A DNA stretch of 64,000 bases, from positions 248,001 through 312,000 of the forward strand of contig JADLHG010000056.1 in NCBI GenBank assembly GCA_020848905.1, read 5' to 3'. The notes beneath the pieces are model-generated. The model saw nothing but the letters and a program-made list of their open reading frames with translations. It did no database searches and was not told where the DNA came from. Of the stretch, positions 53,267 to 64,000 are shown piece after piece. This stretch comes from Deltaproteobacteria bacterium. Its GTDB lineage: Bacteria; Myxococcota_A; Polyangia; GCA-2747355; JADLHG01. The position numbers and the translations under genes are program-made. Each line of letters opens with the position of its first letter. The stretch's first letter is position 1.

Positions 53267-54058
53267 GTGCGTCGCCCATCCTTCATGGACCCCACCCTCC
53301 CGGCGCGACGCTGGCTGGACGCGGCCTGGCTCCTCGGCTTCGGCGTGGTCTTCCTCTTCGTGGTGCGCGAGCTCCGCGCGACCGGGGCTCTCGGTGGGGG
53401 GCTCGCCCTCGAGCTGCCGGGGGGCACGCAGCGCTTCGTCCTTCGTCGAGGTGGCCGGCCCGTCGCCCGCCTCGTCGAGGAGACGCATCGCGTGGGCAAG
53501 GAGTGGTTGCTCGCCCACCGCGTGGCCGACGAGCAGGGCGCGATCGGCGAGGTGCGGCTGCGGCTGCGCTCGGATCTCTCTGTCGCCTCAATACGGCTCG
53601 ACCTGGACGGCCCGCGCTTCCTGCGGGCATTCGGTCCGGTCGGGCGGCTGCCCCCCCTGCTGGCCGGAGGTCGCTTCACCCTGAAGGGAACCTGCGAGCT
53701 AGAGACGGGACACTGCCAGCTCGAGGGGCGGGTGGGGCGGCGCCGGGTGAGCGAGCTCGTCGAGGTGGGGCGAGGGCCGGTGCTCGCCGTCGCGGTCCGC
53801 CCGCTGCTCGTGCGCGGGGTGCTCGGGCGGCAGGTGGAGCTCGCGCTCTTCGACCCGCTCTCGCTCGCTCGACGGAACGTGCGCCTCGAGCTCGGTCTGC
53901 GGCAGCGGCGTCGCTTCGCGGCCGGCGAGGTGGACGTCTGGCCGGTGCGCGAGGAGGCCGAGGGGCGGAGCGTCCGTCTCTGGCTCGATGCGAGAGGGCG
54001 GCTGCTGCGCGCCGAGGGGCCCGGCGACGAGCTGGTCGAGGCCGAGGAGGTCCGGTGA
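53267..54058 (+). CDS. Single-pass membrane-anchored protein, unknown function
   Basis: A 263-residue protein. The GTG at 53267 is chosen because GAGAGG lies 6 nt before it; the ATG at 53285 is too far from that site. One membrane segment (WLDAAWLLGFGVVFLFVVREL) is followed by a beta-rich periplasmic part (QRFVLRRGGRPVARLVEET, GGRFTLKGTCELETGHCQLEGRV, RNVRLELGLRQRRRF, VRLWLDARGRLLRAEG). Its stop overlaps the ATP-binding gene by 1 nt, so it belongs to the ABC operon, perhaps as an accessory. Confidence 0.72.
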   Translation: MRRPSFMDPTLPARRWLDAAWLLGFGVVFLFVVRELRATGALGGGLALELPGGTQRFVLRRGGRPVARLVEETHRVGKEWLLAHRVADEQGAIGEVRLRLRSDLSVASIRLDLDGPRFLRAFGPVGRLPPLLAGGRFTLKGTCELETGHCQLEGRVGRRRVSELVEVGRGPVLAVAVRPLLVRGVLGRQVELALFDPLSLARRNVRLELGLRQRRRFAAGEVDVWPVREEAEGRSVRLWLDARGRLLRAEGPGDELVEAEEVR

Positions 54059-54885
54059 TGGCGCCATCGGAGTTCACCCCCGTGCTCGAGCTTCGCGCCC
54101 TGCGCAAGACCTACGGCGCGTTCGAGGCGCTCGCGGGCGTGGACCTGACCGTGGCGCAGGGGCAGGTCTTCGGCGTCGTGGGGCCGAACGGGGCCGGCAA
54201 GACCACCACCCTGCGGCTCATCACGGGGCTGCTCTCGCCGACCAGCGGCAGCATCCGGGTCTGCGGGATCGACGCGCTGGCCGCGCCGCTCGAGGCCAAG
54301 CTGCGCATCGGCTTCATCGGCGACCGCCCGTTCCTTTACGAAAAACTGACGGGGGCGGAGTTCCTGCGCTTCGTGGGCGGGCTCTTCGGGATGGGGGCGA
54401 AGGCCATTCGCACCGAGGCCGCGCGGTGGCTCGAACGCTTCGAGCTCGCGAGCTGGGCCGGCGAGCCGATCGAGGCCTACTCGCACGGCATGCGCCAGCG
54501 CCTGCTCCTCTGCAGCGCGCTGCTGCACTCCCCGGACCTCCTGGTCCTCGACGAGCCGATGGTGGGGCTCGACCCCCGCGGCGCGGCGCGGCTGAAACAG
54601 GTGCTTCGCGAGCTCGCGGACGAGCACGAGCTGGCCGTGCTCGTGTCCACCCATACCCTGGAGATGGTGGAGCAGACCTGCGACGCGCTGGCGATCATCG
54701 ACCGCGGCCGCATCGTGGCCTCGGGGACCCTGGACGAGGTGCGCCAGGCCCACCGCGCCGATGGCGTGCGCCTGGAGGCCCTCTTCCTCCAGCTGACCGA
54801 GCCGGGGCAGCGCTCGAGCGACTCGCCGTCGGCGACCGACGCGCCGGTGGCGAGCGAAGCGCCCCGCGGCGACAAAGACCGATGA
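54058..54885 (+). CDS. ABC transporter ATP-binding protein
   Basis: A 275-residue ATPase: Walker A GPNGAGKTTT (43-52), Q-loop region, signature YSHGMRQRLLL in place of LSGGQ, Walker B LLVLDEPMVGLD and the switch His (VSTHTLE). The sequence resembles drug- or lipid-export ATPases of the ABC-2 type. Its stop overlaps the permease start by 4 nt (ATGA). Confidence 0.95.
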   Translation: MAPSEFTPVLELRALRKTYGAFEALAGVDLTVAQGQVFGVVGPNGAGKTTTLRLITGLLSPTSGSIRVCGIDALAAPLEAKLRIGFIGDRPFLYEKLTGAEFLRFVGGLFGMGAKAIRTEAARWLERFELASWAGEPIEAYSHGMRQRLLLCSALLHSPDLLVLDEPMVGLDPRGAARLKQVLRELADEHELAVLVSTHTLEMVEQTCDALAIIDRGRIVASGTLDEVRQAHRADGVRLEALFLQLTEPGQRSSDSPSATDAPVASEAPRGDKDR

Positions 54886-56639
54886 GCCCGCCCGAACGCG
54901 CCCGCGAGTGGCCGAGCCCCTTGGGCCTCCTCTGGCCCAAGGTCGTGCCCCACGGACGGGCCCCGCTCTCGCACCGCCTCACGCGACTCGCCTTTTTCCT
55001 GGTCGGAGTGCTCGTGGCCGTCGGGATCCACCAGGTGGCCGTCTGGTTTCTCCGCCTCTGCCTCGGCGTCGAGGTCGTGGGGCCGCTCCTCTGCCGCCGC
55101 CTCCTCGACCTCGTCCTCCTCGTCCTCTCGAGCGTGCTCCTGCTGAGCAACGTGGTGACCGCCCTCTCGAGCTTCTTCCTCTCCACCGACCTCGAGCTGC
55201 TCGTCGCCGCGCCGATTCCCCCGCGCGTGCTCTTTGCCGCGCGCTTCGCCGAACAGCTCTGGCACTCCTCCTGGATGGTGCTCGCCTTCGGCGTCCCGGT
55301 GCTCTTCGCCTTCGCGCGCGTGGCGGGGACCGGCTCCACCTTCATCGCCGTGGGGGCCGTCTTGCCCCCGCTGCTGCTCGTGCCGGCGGCCCTGGGCACG
55401 ACGCTCAGCCTCCTCCTCGTGGCCGCGTTGCCCGCGTCGCGCGTGCGCGGCATCCTGGTCGGGGTTCTCTTTCTGGCCTTCGTCGTCCTCTACGTGCTCG
55501 CGCGGCTGGTCGAGCCCGAGCGCTTTCTCAACCCCGAAGGGTTCGCCTCCATGGTGACCTTCCTCGCCTCGCTCTCGTCGCCGTCTCCGCCGCTCCTGCC
55601 GTCGCACTGGGCGGCCCAGGCCGTGGCGTCCACTTTTCGCGATGCGGCGGGGCAGGGGAGCCCGGCGCTGATGTTCGCCGCCCTCGTCACGGCCGCTGGC
55701 GCCTCCACCACCGTAGCGTCGCTCGTCTTCCGTCGGTGGCATCGGCTCGCCTACTCGCGCAGCCACGAAGGCCGCACGGTGGCCCGCGTCTCCCGGCTCT
55801 GGGGCTGGCTGCGGAGAAGACCCGTCGCGCCGGACGGCGCTCTCCGCGCACCCGGACGTCGAGGCGCCGAGGCCGACTGGCTGCGCGCCGCCGGCCTGAT
55901 CGTCCCCCGGGGGGCCCCTCGGGAGTTCCTGATCAAAGATCTGAAGCTTCTGCTGCGAGACGCGTCGCAGTGGTCGCAGCTCGTGCTGCTCCTCGCGCTC
56001 GTCTTCGTCTACCTCTACAACTTCCGTTACTTTCGCAGCATCGGTGAGACCGGGCTGGTCGGACGGTACGCCCTCTTCCTGCTCGGCATGGGGCTCGCGG
56101 CCTTCGTCACGAGCGCCGTGAGCGTGCGTTTTGCCTTCCCTCTCGTCTCGCAGGAGGGGCGCATGCTTTGGCTCCTGCGCGCCGCGCCGCTCTGGCCCGG
56201 TCAGATCCTGCGCGCCAAGCTCCTCTCCACGCTTCCGCCCCTGCTCTTCGTCTCCGAGGTGCTCTCGATCGCGTCGAGCGCGATCCTCGGCGCGACGCCC
56301 TCCATGATGCTCCTCGGGGCGATCGTGGCCGCGCTCACCGCGCTGACCGTCGCGGCCCTCTCCATCGGCGTCGGAGCCCTCCTGCCCGACTACAAGGCGG
56401 AGAGCGCGGCGAAGGTGGCGGCCTCCTTCGGTGGCCTGGTTTGCATGACGATCTCGATCGTCGTCTCGCTGACCTTCGTGGCTCTCGCCGCGTACCCGGC
56501 GTACCTCCTTCACCGCGGGCTGCCGGACGTCGCGACGCCCCTCCTCGTCGCGGGCCTCGCCGCGCTCGCTATCTCGGCTGGCGCGGTGGTGCTCCCTCTC
56601 TGGCTCGGCTCCCGGGCCTTTGCGCGGGCGCAGCCATGA
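54882..56639 (+). CDS. ABC-2-type export permease, large
   Basis: A 585-residue protein with about 12 hydrophobic segments (for example AFFLVGVLVAVGIHQVAVWFL, ILVGVLFLAFVVLYVLARL, LVLLLALVFVYLYNF, LFLLGMGLAAFVTSAVSVRF, MMLLGAIVAALTALTVAALSIGVGALL). A central basic cytoplasmic loop (about 290-345) lies between two halves. It pairs with the ATPase just upstream; substrate and direction are unknown, export is inferred from family shape. It overlaps the phosphatase start by 4 nt. Confidence 0.88.
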   Translation: MSPPERAREWPSPLGLLWPKVVPHGRAPLSHRLTRLAFFLVGVLVAVGIHQVAVWFLRLCLGVEVVGPLLCRRLLDLVLLVLSSVLLLSNVVTALSSFFLSTDLELLVAAPIPPRVLFAARFAEQLWHSSWMVLAFGVPVLFAFARVAGTGSTFIAVGAVLPPLLLVPAALGTTLSLLLVAALPASRVRGILVGVLFLAFVVLYVLARLVEPERFLNPEGFASMVTFLASLSSPSPPLLPSHWAAQAVASTFRDAAGQGSPALMFAALVTAAGASTTVASLVFRRWHRLAYSRSHEGRTVARVSRLWGWLRRRPVAPDGALRAPGRRGAEADWLRAAGLIVPRGAPREFLIKDLKLLLRDASQWSQLVLLLALVFVYLYNFRYFRSIGETGLVGRYALFLLGMGLAAFVTSAVSVRFAFPLVSQEGRMLWLLRAAPLWPGQILRAKLLSTLPPLLFVSEVLSIASSAILGATPSMMLLGAIVAALTALTVAALSIGVGALLPDYKAESAAKVAASFGGLVCMTISIVVSLTFVALAAYPAYLLHRGLPDVATPLLVAGLAALAISAGAVVLPLWLGSRAFARAQP

Positions 56640-57493
56640 CGGACGTGAGAGCGAGGACCGTTTTGCGCCTGCCGCCCCGGGGGACGCTCCTCGTGTGCAC
56701 CGACCTGCATGGGCACCTCGGCGACTTCTGGCGCCTGCGCGAGCTCTTCCTGGCGGCGGAGGCGGCGGGGGAGCTGCCCGTGCTCCTCTTTACCGGGGAC
56801 CTGATCCACGGCCCGACGGCGGACCTGGAGGACTGGCCGACCAATCTCGGAGACCCGTACCCCGACCAGTCGGCGGAGCTCCTCGAGGGACTCCTCGAGC
56901 TGCGACGCGCGTTCCCCGGCCGCGTGGAGTGCCTGCTCGGCAACCACGAGCATTCCCACGTGGGGGGGCCGCACACGCCGAAGTTCTGGCCGGACGAGAC
57001 GCAGCACTTCGAGACGCTCGTGGGAGCGGACCGCGCCGCGCGCTACCGCCGGCTCTTTCGCTCCTTCCCCCTCGTGGCCCTGAGTCCGTGCGGCGTCAGC
57101 TTCACGCACGGTGCGCCGCACGTCGCCCTGCAGAACTTCGCCGAGCTGGAGCGCGTCGACTACCGCGGGTACGAGCACCTCGACTTCGCGACCATGGTCC
57201 AGGTCTCGCCCCTCGGACGCCTCCTCTGGTGTAGAAGCTGCCCGTCGCCGGTCGCGCGTCGCTTCCTCGCCGTGCTGAGCAGCGTCGGGCCGGCCCAGCG
57301 GGTGGTGGTTTTCGGCCACGACATCGTCGAGGGCGGGTACCAGCGCATCGGCGAGGAGCAGCTCCAGCTCTCGAGCAGCTTCGGCGTGGCGCGCGCGCGG
57401 AAGTACTATCTGCGGCTCGACCTCGGCGCGCGGTACGAGCGGGTGGAGGATCTTCGCGAGGGGGTGGAGCTCCGGCGCCTCTACGACGACTGA
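56636..57493 (+). CDS. Calcineurin-like metallophosphatase (PPP-like)
   Basis: A 285-residue protein with the metal-binding motifs of the family: DLHGHLGDF, GDLIH, LLGNHEHSH, FTHGAPH and VFGHD. The order and GNHE block resemble PPP-type protein or diadenosine-polyphosphate phosphatases. ATG 56636 overlaps the permease stop by 4 nt, so it is the last gene of the four-gene ABC operon. A regulatory role in that operon is inference. Confidence 0.9.
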   Translation: MTDVRARTVLRLPPRGTLLVCTDLHGHLGDFWRLRELFLAAEAAGELPVLLFTGDLIHGPTADLEDWPTNLGDPYPDQSAELLEGLLELRRAFPGRVECLLGNHEHSHVGGPHTPKFWPDETQHFETLVGADRAARYRRLFRSFPLVALSPCGVSFTHGAPHVALQNFAELERVDYRGYEHLDFATMVQVSPLGRLLWCRSCPSPVARRFLAVLSSVGPAQRVVVFGHDIVEGGYQRIGEEQLQLSSSFGVARARKYYLRLDLGARYERVEDLREGVELRRLYDD

Positions 57494-57515
57494 GGGTCCG
57501 GCGCGGGCGGCGGGA

Positions 57516-58523
57516 CTACGACGCGGTGGCCGGCGAGACGTGGACCTCGTTGAAGGCCAGCTGGAGCGACTGGCAGAGGGCGGTCACGTCCATCTGGCCC
57601 TCGGCCACCATGGTCGTCGGGGCGAGGCTCTCGGGGACCCCGTCGAAGGGCTGGAGCATCAGCTCGCGCTCCCGCGGCGTGGCGGGGCGCAGGTTCATCT
57701 CCTTGCGGAGATCGCTGCGCCAGCGGAAGAGGATCACGAGGTGCACCGCGTGCTCGGCCACGCGCAGACCGACGGCGCGTGGGTCGCCCGGGCTGAGTCC
57801 CACGCGCTCGACCGGCCGCTCGAGCGTCGCGCGGGGCAGGCGGGCGTAGCGACCGAGTTGCTCCGTCGTGCAGTGCCGCGAGAGGCGGGCGCTGGAGAGG
57901 ACGGCGGCGGCCGAGAGGTGCAGGTCCCCCGTGCTGCCCACCATCCTCGCCCCTTCGGGCCCCAGCCCCAGCAGCAGCGGGTGGCCGCCGAGCGCCGCGT
58001 AGCCGGCCTCCATCAGACGGGCGGCGACCACGTCGGGCAAGGTCTCGCGGGGCCCGGCGAGCACGATGCCGATGCCGTCGCGCGAGACTCCCTGGGCGGA
58101 CGAGAGCTGATACCCGAGCGAGACGAGCTGCTCGGTCACCATCAGATCCACGAAGTCGCAGATGCGGCTCGACGCGCGGTGGAGATCGCCGGCCACGAGG
58201 CACGTGCCGGGCAGGGCCATCGCCGTGACCTTCGCGCCGACCTCCCGAAAGAGGCGCCCCTCGAAAGGCGCTTCCGTCTCCTCGTAGGTGCCGCGGAGGA
58301 GCTTCGCCGGGGTGCCGCGCGGGAGCGTCGGCAGAGGCTTGCCGTGTCGCGCGACGACGGTGGTCGGCACGGTGCCGGCCGGCAGACGTCCCGGCCGATA
58401 GTGCCGCGAGAGCTCGTCGAAGAGGCGCGGCGTGTTGCAGAGCAGGCGAACGCCGACGCCGGCGACCTGCGCGTGGAGCTCGAAGGGGGCGTCGGCCAGA
58501 ACGTCGCTTAGATGTGGAATCAT
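57516..58523 (-). CDS. HprK-like protein with degenerate P-loop
   Basis: A 335-residue protein from ATG 58523. The order of motifs (N-terminal beta-rich part; DFVDLMVTEQLVSLGYQLSSAQGV, then IGIVLAGPRETLPDVVAARLMEAGYAALGGHP) recalls HprK-related kinases, but the expected GPSGAGKST loop is GPRETLPD, lacking the Gly-Lys-Ser. So ATP binding is unlikely as in HprK. Whether this is a true family member or only a similar pattern is uncertain. Divergent from the parvulin gene (109-bp gap). Confidence 0.6.
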   Translation of the reverse strand: MIPHLSDVLADAPFELHAQVAGVGVRLLCNTPRLFDELSRHYRPGRLPAGTVPTTVVARHGKPLPTLPRGTPAKLLRGTYEETEAPFEGRLFREVGAKVTAMALPGTCLVAGDLHRASSRICDFVDLMVTEQLVSLGYQLSSAQGVSRDGIGIVLAGPRETLPDVVAARLMEAGYAALGGHPLLLGLGPEGARMVGSTGDLHLSAAAVLSSARLSRHCTTEQLGRYARLPRATLERPVERVGLSPGDPRAVGLRVAEHAVHLVILFRWRSDLRKEMNLRPATPRERELMLQPFDGVPESLAPTTMVAEGQMDVTALCQSLQLAFNEVHVSPATAS

Positions 58524-58602
58524 GGGTCCGACCCTAGGGCAGCTGATCGCGCGGGGCAAAAAAACCGCTCGGCTGGCCCGTCGAAAGCGCATCCGGTATC
58601 GT

Positions 58603-58618
58603 GTTCTCCTCGGAGAAC
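58603..58618 (+). repeat. Perfect 16-nt inverted repeat upstream of the parvulin gene
   Basis: GTTCTCC (58603-58609) and GGAGAAC (58612-58618) are exact reverse complements with a TC centre, just before the AAGGAG ribosome site (58620-58625) of the parvulin lipoprotein gene. This may be an operator or a 5'UTR hairpin that controls translation. Confidence 0.5.
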
Positions 58619-58632
58619 GAAGGAGCCATCGC

Positions 58633-59823
58633 ATGCTCTCGCGGAAGCTGGCCGTGCTCGCCCTTCCCCTCGCCCTCGTCGGCTGTCCCGACAAGACCCC
58701 TCCCAAGGAAGCGGATCGAGGCGGCGAGCCCACGCGCCCCGCGGATCCGCCGCCGCCGAAGGGAGCCGACCCTGCCGTCGATGACATCCCCCTCGATCCC
58801 AAGGCCGAGGAGGACCCGGCACGGCGACCCAAGGTCCCGGCGAAGGTCCCGACCGAGGTGGCCGTCAGGCAGCTCCTCGTCGCGCACTCCGGCGCGCCGC
58901 GTGCCGAGAAGGGGACGCGCAGTCGCGCGGAGGCCGAGCGCCGGGCGCGACGCCTCGTGGCGGCCGCGCGCCAGAAGGGGGGCGACTTCGCCTCGCTCGC
59001 CAGGCGTTTCTCCGACGCTCCCGACGAGGAGCGTGTCTTCGTCGAGACCTTTCACCCGGGGGACCGGGGGCCCGTCGCCAGGGCGGCGCTCGGCCTCGAC
59101 CTCGGTCAGGTCTCCGACCCGATCGATGGGCCGGCCGGCTTCGTGGTCCTCGAGCGGGTGGAACCCGAGGAGTACTCCACGGCCCACATCGTCATCATGT
59201 TCAAGGGGACGAAGCTCGCCCCGGTCACGAACAAGAAGACGCGCGCCGAGGCCAAGGCCCTCGCGGAGAAGATTCGCGCGCTGGCTCTCAAGCCGGACGC
59301 GAGCTTCGCCGTGCTCGCGGCCCGCAACTCGGATTCACCGTCGGGCTCCCTCCGCGGGGGCGTGATCACGCCGCTCGGCCCGAAGCGCCTGACCCCGGGG
59401 ATGGAGGCCTACCTCGAGGCGGTGAAGCAGCTCGAGGTCGGGGAGGTCTCGCCCGTCGTCGAGACGCCGTACGGCTTCCACGTCATCAAGCGCCTGCCGC
59501 TCAAGAAGATCGTCGCGCGCCACATCCTCGTCAGCTACGACGGTTCCAAGGGGCACCCGCGCGAGGCGCGCAGCAAGGCCGACGCGCTGAAGCTGGCCTT
59601 GAAGGTGCGCAAGGAGGCGGCCGCCGAGGGGGCCGACTTCGCCAAGCTGGCGCGCACCCACTCGGACGACTCCACGGCCGCCAAGGGGGGCGAGCTCCCC
59701 CCCTTCGCGCGCGGCGAGATGGTGCCGAAGTTCGAGCAGTACGCCTTCGCGCTCGGCGTGGGCGGCCTCTCGGCGGTGGTGGAGACGGAGTTCGGGTTTC
59801 ACATCATCCGGCGAGAGCGCTAG
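58633..59823 (+). CDS. Lipoprotein with three parvulin-type PPIase domains
   Basis: A 396-residue lipoprotein (MLSRKLAVLALPLALVGC, lipobox) with an acidic, Pro-rich linker and three PpiC-type rotamase domains: about 75-180 (first, least conserved, QLLVAHSGAPRAEKG), 182-292 (AHIVIMFKGTKLAP, FAVLAARNSDSPSGSLRGG, VVETPYGFHVIKR) and 294-396 (ARHILVSYDGSKGHP, FAKLARTHSDDSTAAKGGEL, VVETEFGFHIIRRER). Parvulins isomerise Xaa-Pro bonds; an anchored set suggests folding of exported envelope proteins, in line with secA next to it. Convergent with secA (33-bp gap). Confidence 0.9.
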   Translation: MLSRKLAVLALPLALVGCPDKTPPKEADRGGEPTRPADPPPPKGADPAVDDIPLDPKAEEDPARRPKVPAKVPTEVAVRQLLVAHSGAPRAEKGTRSRAEAERRARRLVAAARQKGGDFASLARRFSDAPDEERVFVETFHPGDRGPVARAALGLDLGQVSDPIDGPAGFVVLERVEPEEYSTAHIVIMFKGTKLAPVTNKKTRAEAKALAEKIRALALKPDASFAVLAARNSDSPSGSLRGGVITPLGPKRLTPGMEAYLEAVKQLEVGEVSPVVETPYGFHVIKRLPLKKIVARHILVSYDGSKGHPREARSKADALKLALKVRKEAAAEGADFAKLARTHSDDSTAAKGGELPPFARGEMVPKFEQYAFALGVGGLSAVVETEFGFHIIRRER

Positions 59824-59856
59824 ACCTCGGCGCCGGGATCCTGGGCGGGCGGGCGC

Positions 59857-62865
<3,009 letters not shown>

Positions 62866-63024
62866 GGTCGAATCCTGACTCGGGCAAAGGGAGCCCGGGG
62901 CGTTCCTATAGCGCATCCCCCAAGCAGGGAGCAAGGCGACGGAGGCTATCATATCCCTCGGCGGGTCCTTCACAATAGGCGAGGGAGCCGGTGCCCGGCT
63001 GTCGCCTTGTCACGGGGCTCCGGG

Positions 63025-63891
63025 ATGGTCTACGGTCCGCCCATGGCCGTCGAAAAGAAGGGCATGTTCCTCCGCTGGGTCGAGTCGCGACTCACCCCCG
63101 AGGAGCTCGAGCGCATCCGGTCCATCCCCACCCGGCAGAACGAGTACGGGTACGACCCCTTCGGCTTCCACCGCGACGACCTGAAGGCCGTGGCCCTCCT
63201 GGCCCGCTTTTTCTACCGGGACTACTTCCGCGCCAAGGCCTACAACATCGAGAACATCCCGGCCGGCCGCTGCATGCTCGTGGCCAACCACTCGGGGCAG
63301 CTCCCCTTCGACGGCCTGAGCATCGGCGCGTCGGTGATCTTCGACGGCAAGCCGCCGCGCCTCCCGCGCGCCATGATCGAGCACTACGTGCCGAAGCTGC
63401 CGTACGTGAGCTACCTCTTCTCGCGCTGGGGGCAGGTCGTCGGCACGCCGGACAACTGCCGGCGGCTGCTCGAGGACGAGGAGATGATCCTCGTCTTCCC
63501 GGAGGGCTCGGCGGGGATCTCGAAGCCCTTCAGCTCGCGCTACCAGCTCCAGCGCTTCGGCCACGGGTTCATGCGCCTGGCCCTGGCCACGCGGACCCCC
63601 ATCGTCCCCATCGCGCTCGTCGGCGCCGAGGAGCAGGCCCCGGCGCTGAACGCCAAGTTCATCGCCAAGCTGATCGGCGCGCCGGCCTTCCCGGTCGTGC
63701 CGTGGCCCCCTTTCTTTCCGATCCTCCCGCTGCCGACGCGGCACCACATCTACTTCGGGCAGCCGCGCCTCTTCGAAGGGGACCCCGACGACGACGACGA
63801 GCAGGTGGAGCAGCTCGTGCGGCAGGTCAAGCTGAGCATCGAGTCGATGATCATGATGGGCCTCAAGGAACGGAAGTCGATCTTCTTCTAG
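63025..63891 (+). CDS. PlsC-like lysophospholipid acyltransferase
   Basis: A 288-residue protein; the ATG at 63025 has GGGG at a spacing of 7 nt (ATG 63043 is an alternative). Motifs: VANHSGQLPFD (catalytic His followed by Asp at Hx6D rather than the usual Hx4D), VGTPDNCRRLLEDEE and FPEGSAG. This matches a PlsC-like subgroup with NHSGxLPxD. It probably acylates lysophospholipids or a related lipid at the inner membrane. Divergent from secA (159-bp gap). Confidence 0.87.
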   Translation: MVYGPPMAVEKKGMFLRWVESRLTPEELERIRSIPTRQNEYGYDPFGFHRDDLKAVALLARFFYRDYFRAKAYNIENIPAGRCMLVANHSGQLPFDGLSIGASVIFDGKPPRLPRAMIEHYVPKLPYVSYLFSRWGQVVGTPDNCRRLLEDEEMILVFPEGSAGISKPFSSRYQLQRFGHGFMRLALATRTPIVPIALVGAEEQAPALNAKFIAKLIGAPAFPVVPWPPFFPILPLPTRHHIYFGQPRLFEGDPDDDDEQVEQLVRQVKLSIESMIMMGLKERKSIFF

Positions 63892-63915
63892 AGAGAGCGC
63901 CGAGAGCCAGCCACG

Positions 63916-64000
63916 ATGAGCAAGCCGCGCAGCGCCAAGCCGCCCCGAGCGAGCGCCCCGAAGAGGGCTCCTCGCAAGAAAGCCGTCCCTCGCGAGAACG
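63916..64000 (+). CDS. Start of a further gene with a basic, Lys/Arg/Pro-rich N-terminus (partial)
   Basis: ATG 63916, 24 bp after the acyltransferase stop and on the same strand, opens a frame to the window end: MSKPRSAKPPRASAPKRAP and on. The basic, Ala/Pro-rich start is not diagnostic; it could be an N-terminal tail of a DNA-binding protein or any enzyme. Its product cannot be named from 28 residues. Confidence 0.6.
   Translation, partial: MSKPRSAKPPRASAPKRAPRKKAVPREN

Overview
The window is about 70% G+C, very densely coded (about 52 genes, mostly with high third-position G+C), and carries no rRNA, tRNA, CRISPR array, insertion sequence or prophage that I could find. The gene repertoire points to a Myxococcota-like (former Deltaproteobacteria) chromosome: many lipoproteins with cysteine-rich or Asp-Gly repeats, a large receptor-like Ser/Thr kinase with a TPR tail, an ECF sigma factor paired with a FecR-type anti-sigma protein ending in an AgmX/PglI/TonB-like domain, PEGA proteins, DUF2505, and a B-type succinate dehydrogenase (order C-A-B). 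This placement is inference from gene content; no marker gene was aligned.

Layout. 1-5.7 kb: the 3' end of an EF-G gene and an S46 dipeptidyl-peptidase (+), then a GH38 alpha-mannosidase-like gene (-) whose 3' end overlaps the peptidase by 71 nt. 5.8-12.1 kb (-): two paralogous lipoproteins, a third unrelated lipoprotein, a repeat-containing membrane protein and a Uma2-type nuclease. 12.2-23 kb: mostly cell-envelope proteins (beta-helix lipoprotein, PEGA protein, pseudokinase-kinase-TPR receptor, DG-repeat lipoprotein, LysM-MepA-like hydrolase, five-repeat Cys-rich lipoprotein, small beta-barrel). 23-31.9 kb: a DegT-type aminotransferase translationally coupled to a CnoX-like thioredoxin-TPR protein, DUF434, small lipoproteins, a DPP III-like M49 peptidase with an EF-hand loop, DUF2505, and an enolase-superfamily enzyme.

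31.9-37.7 kb (-): sdhC-sdhA-sdhB, read from a recognisable promoter, and a sigma/anti-sigma pair. 37.9-44 kb: a membrane-anchored vWA/GATase-like protein, a lipoprotein with a compositionally distinct C-terminal FISUMP domain, and a MntA-HepT toxin-antitoxin pair with all diagnostic motifs intact. 44-49.5 kb: a beta-barrel, App1-type phosphatase, DUF4159, TPR, a second LysM-MepA paralogue and a sirtuin; a 298-bp gap before the second LysM gene holds an A+T-rich promoter-like patch and a long inverted repeat. 49.5-53.2 kb (-): ferredoxin, FabL-type reductase, FAAH-spaced amidase, alpha/beta hydrolase. 53.3-57.5 kb (+): a tightly overlapping ABC export operon with an anchored protein and a PPP-like phosphatase. 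57.5-64 kb: an HprK-like protein without a usable P-loop, a triple-parvulin lipoprotein, secA, an acyltransferase and the start of one more gene.

The strongest leads for something not well described are the 5.8-11.4 kb lipoprotein/membrane-protein cluster (paired lipoproteins with a possible Tubby/LURP-one-like core and conserved Cys tails), the pseudokinase-kinase fusion, and the degenerate HprK-like protein. The MntA-HepT pair is a known system type in a reversed gene order.
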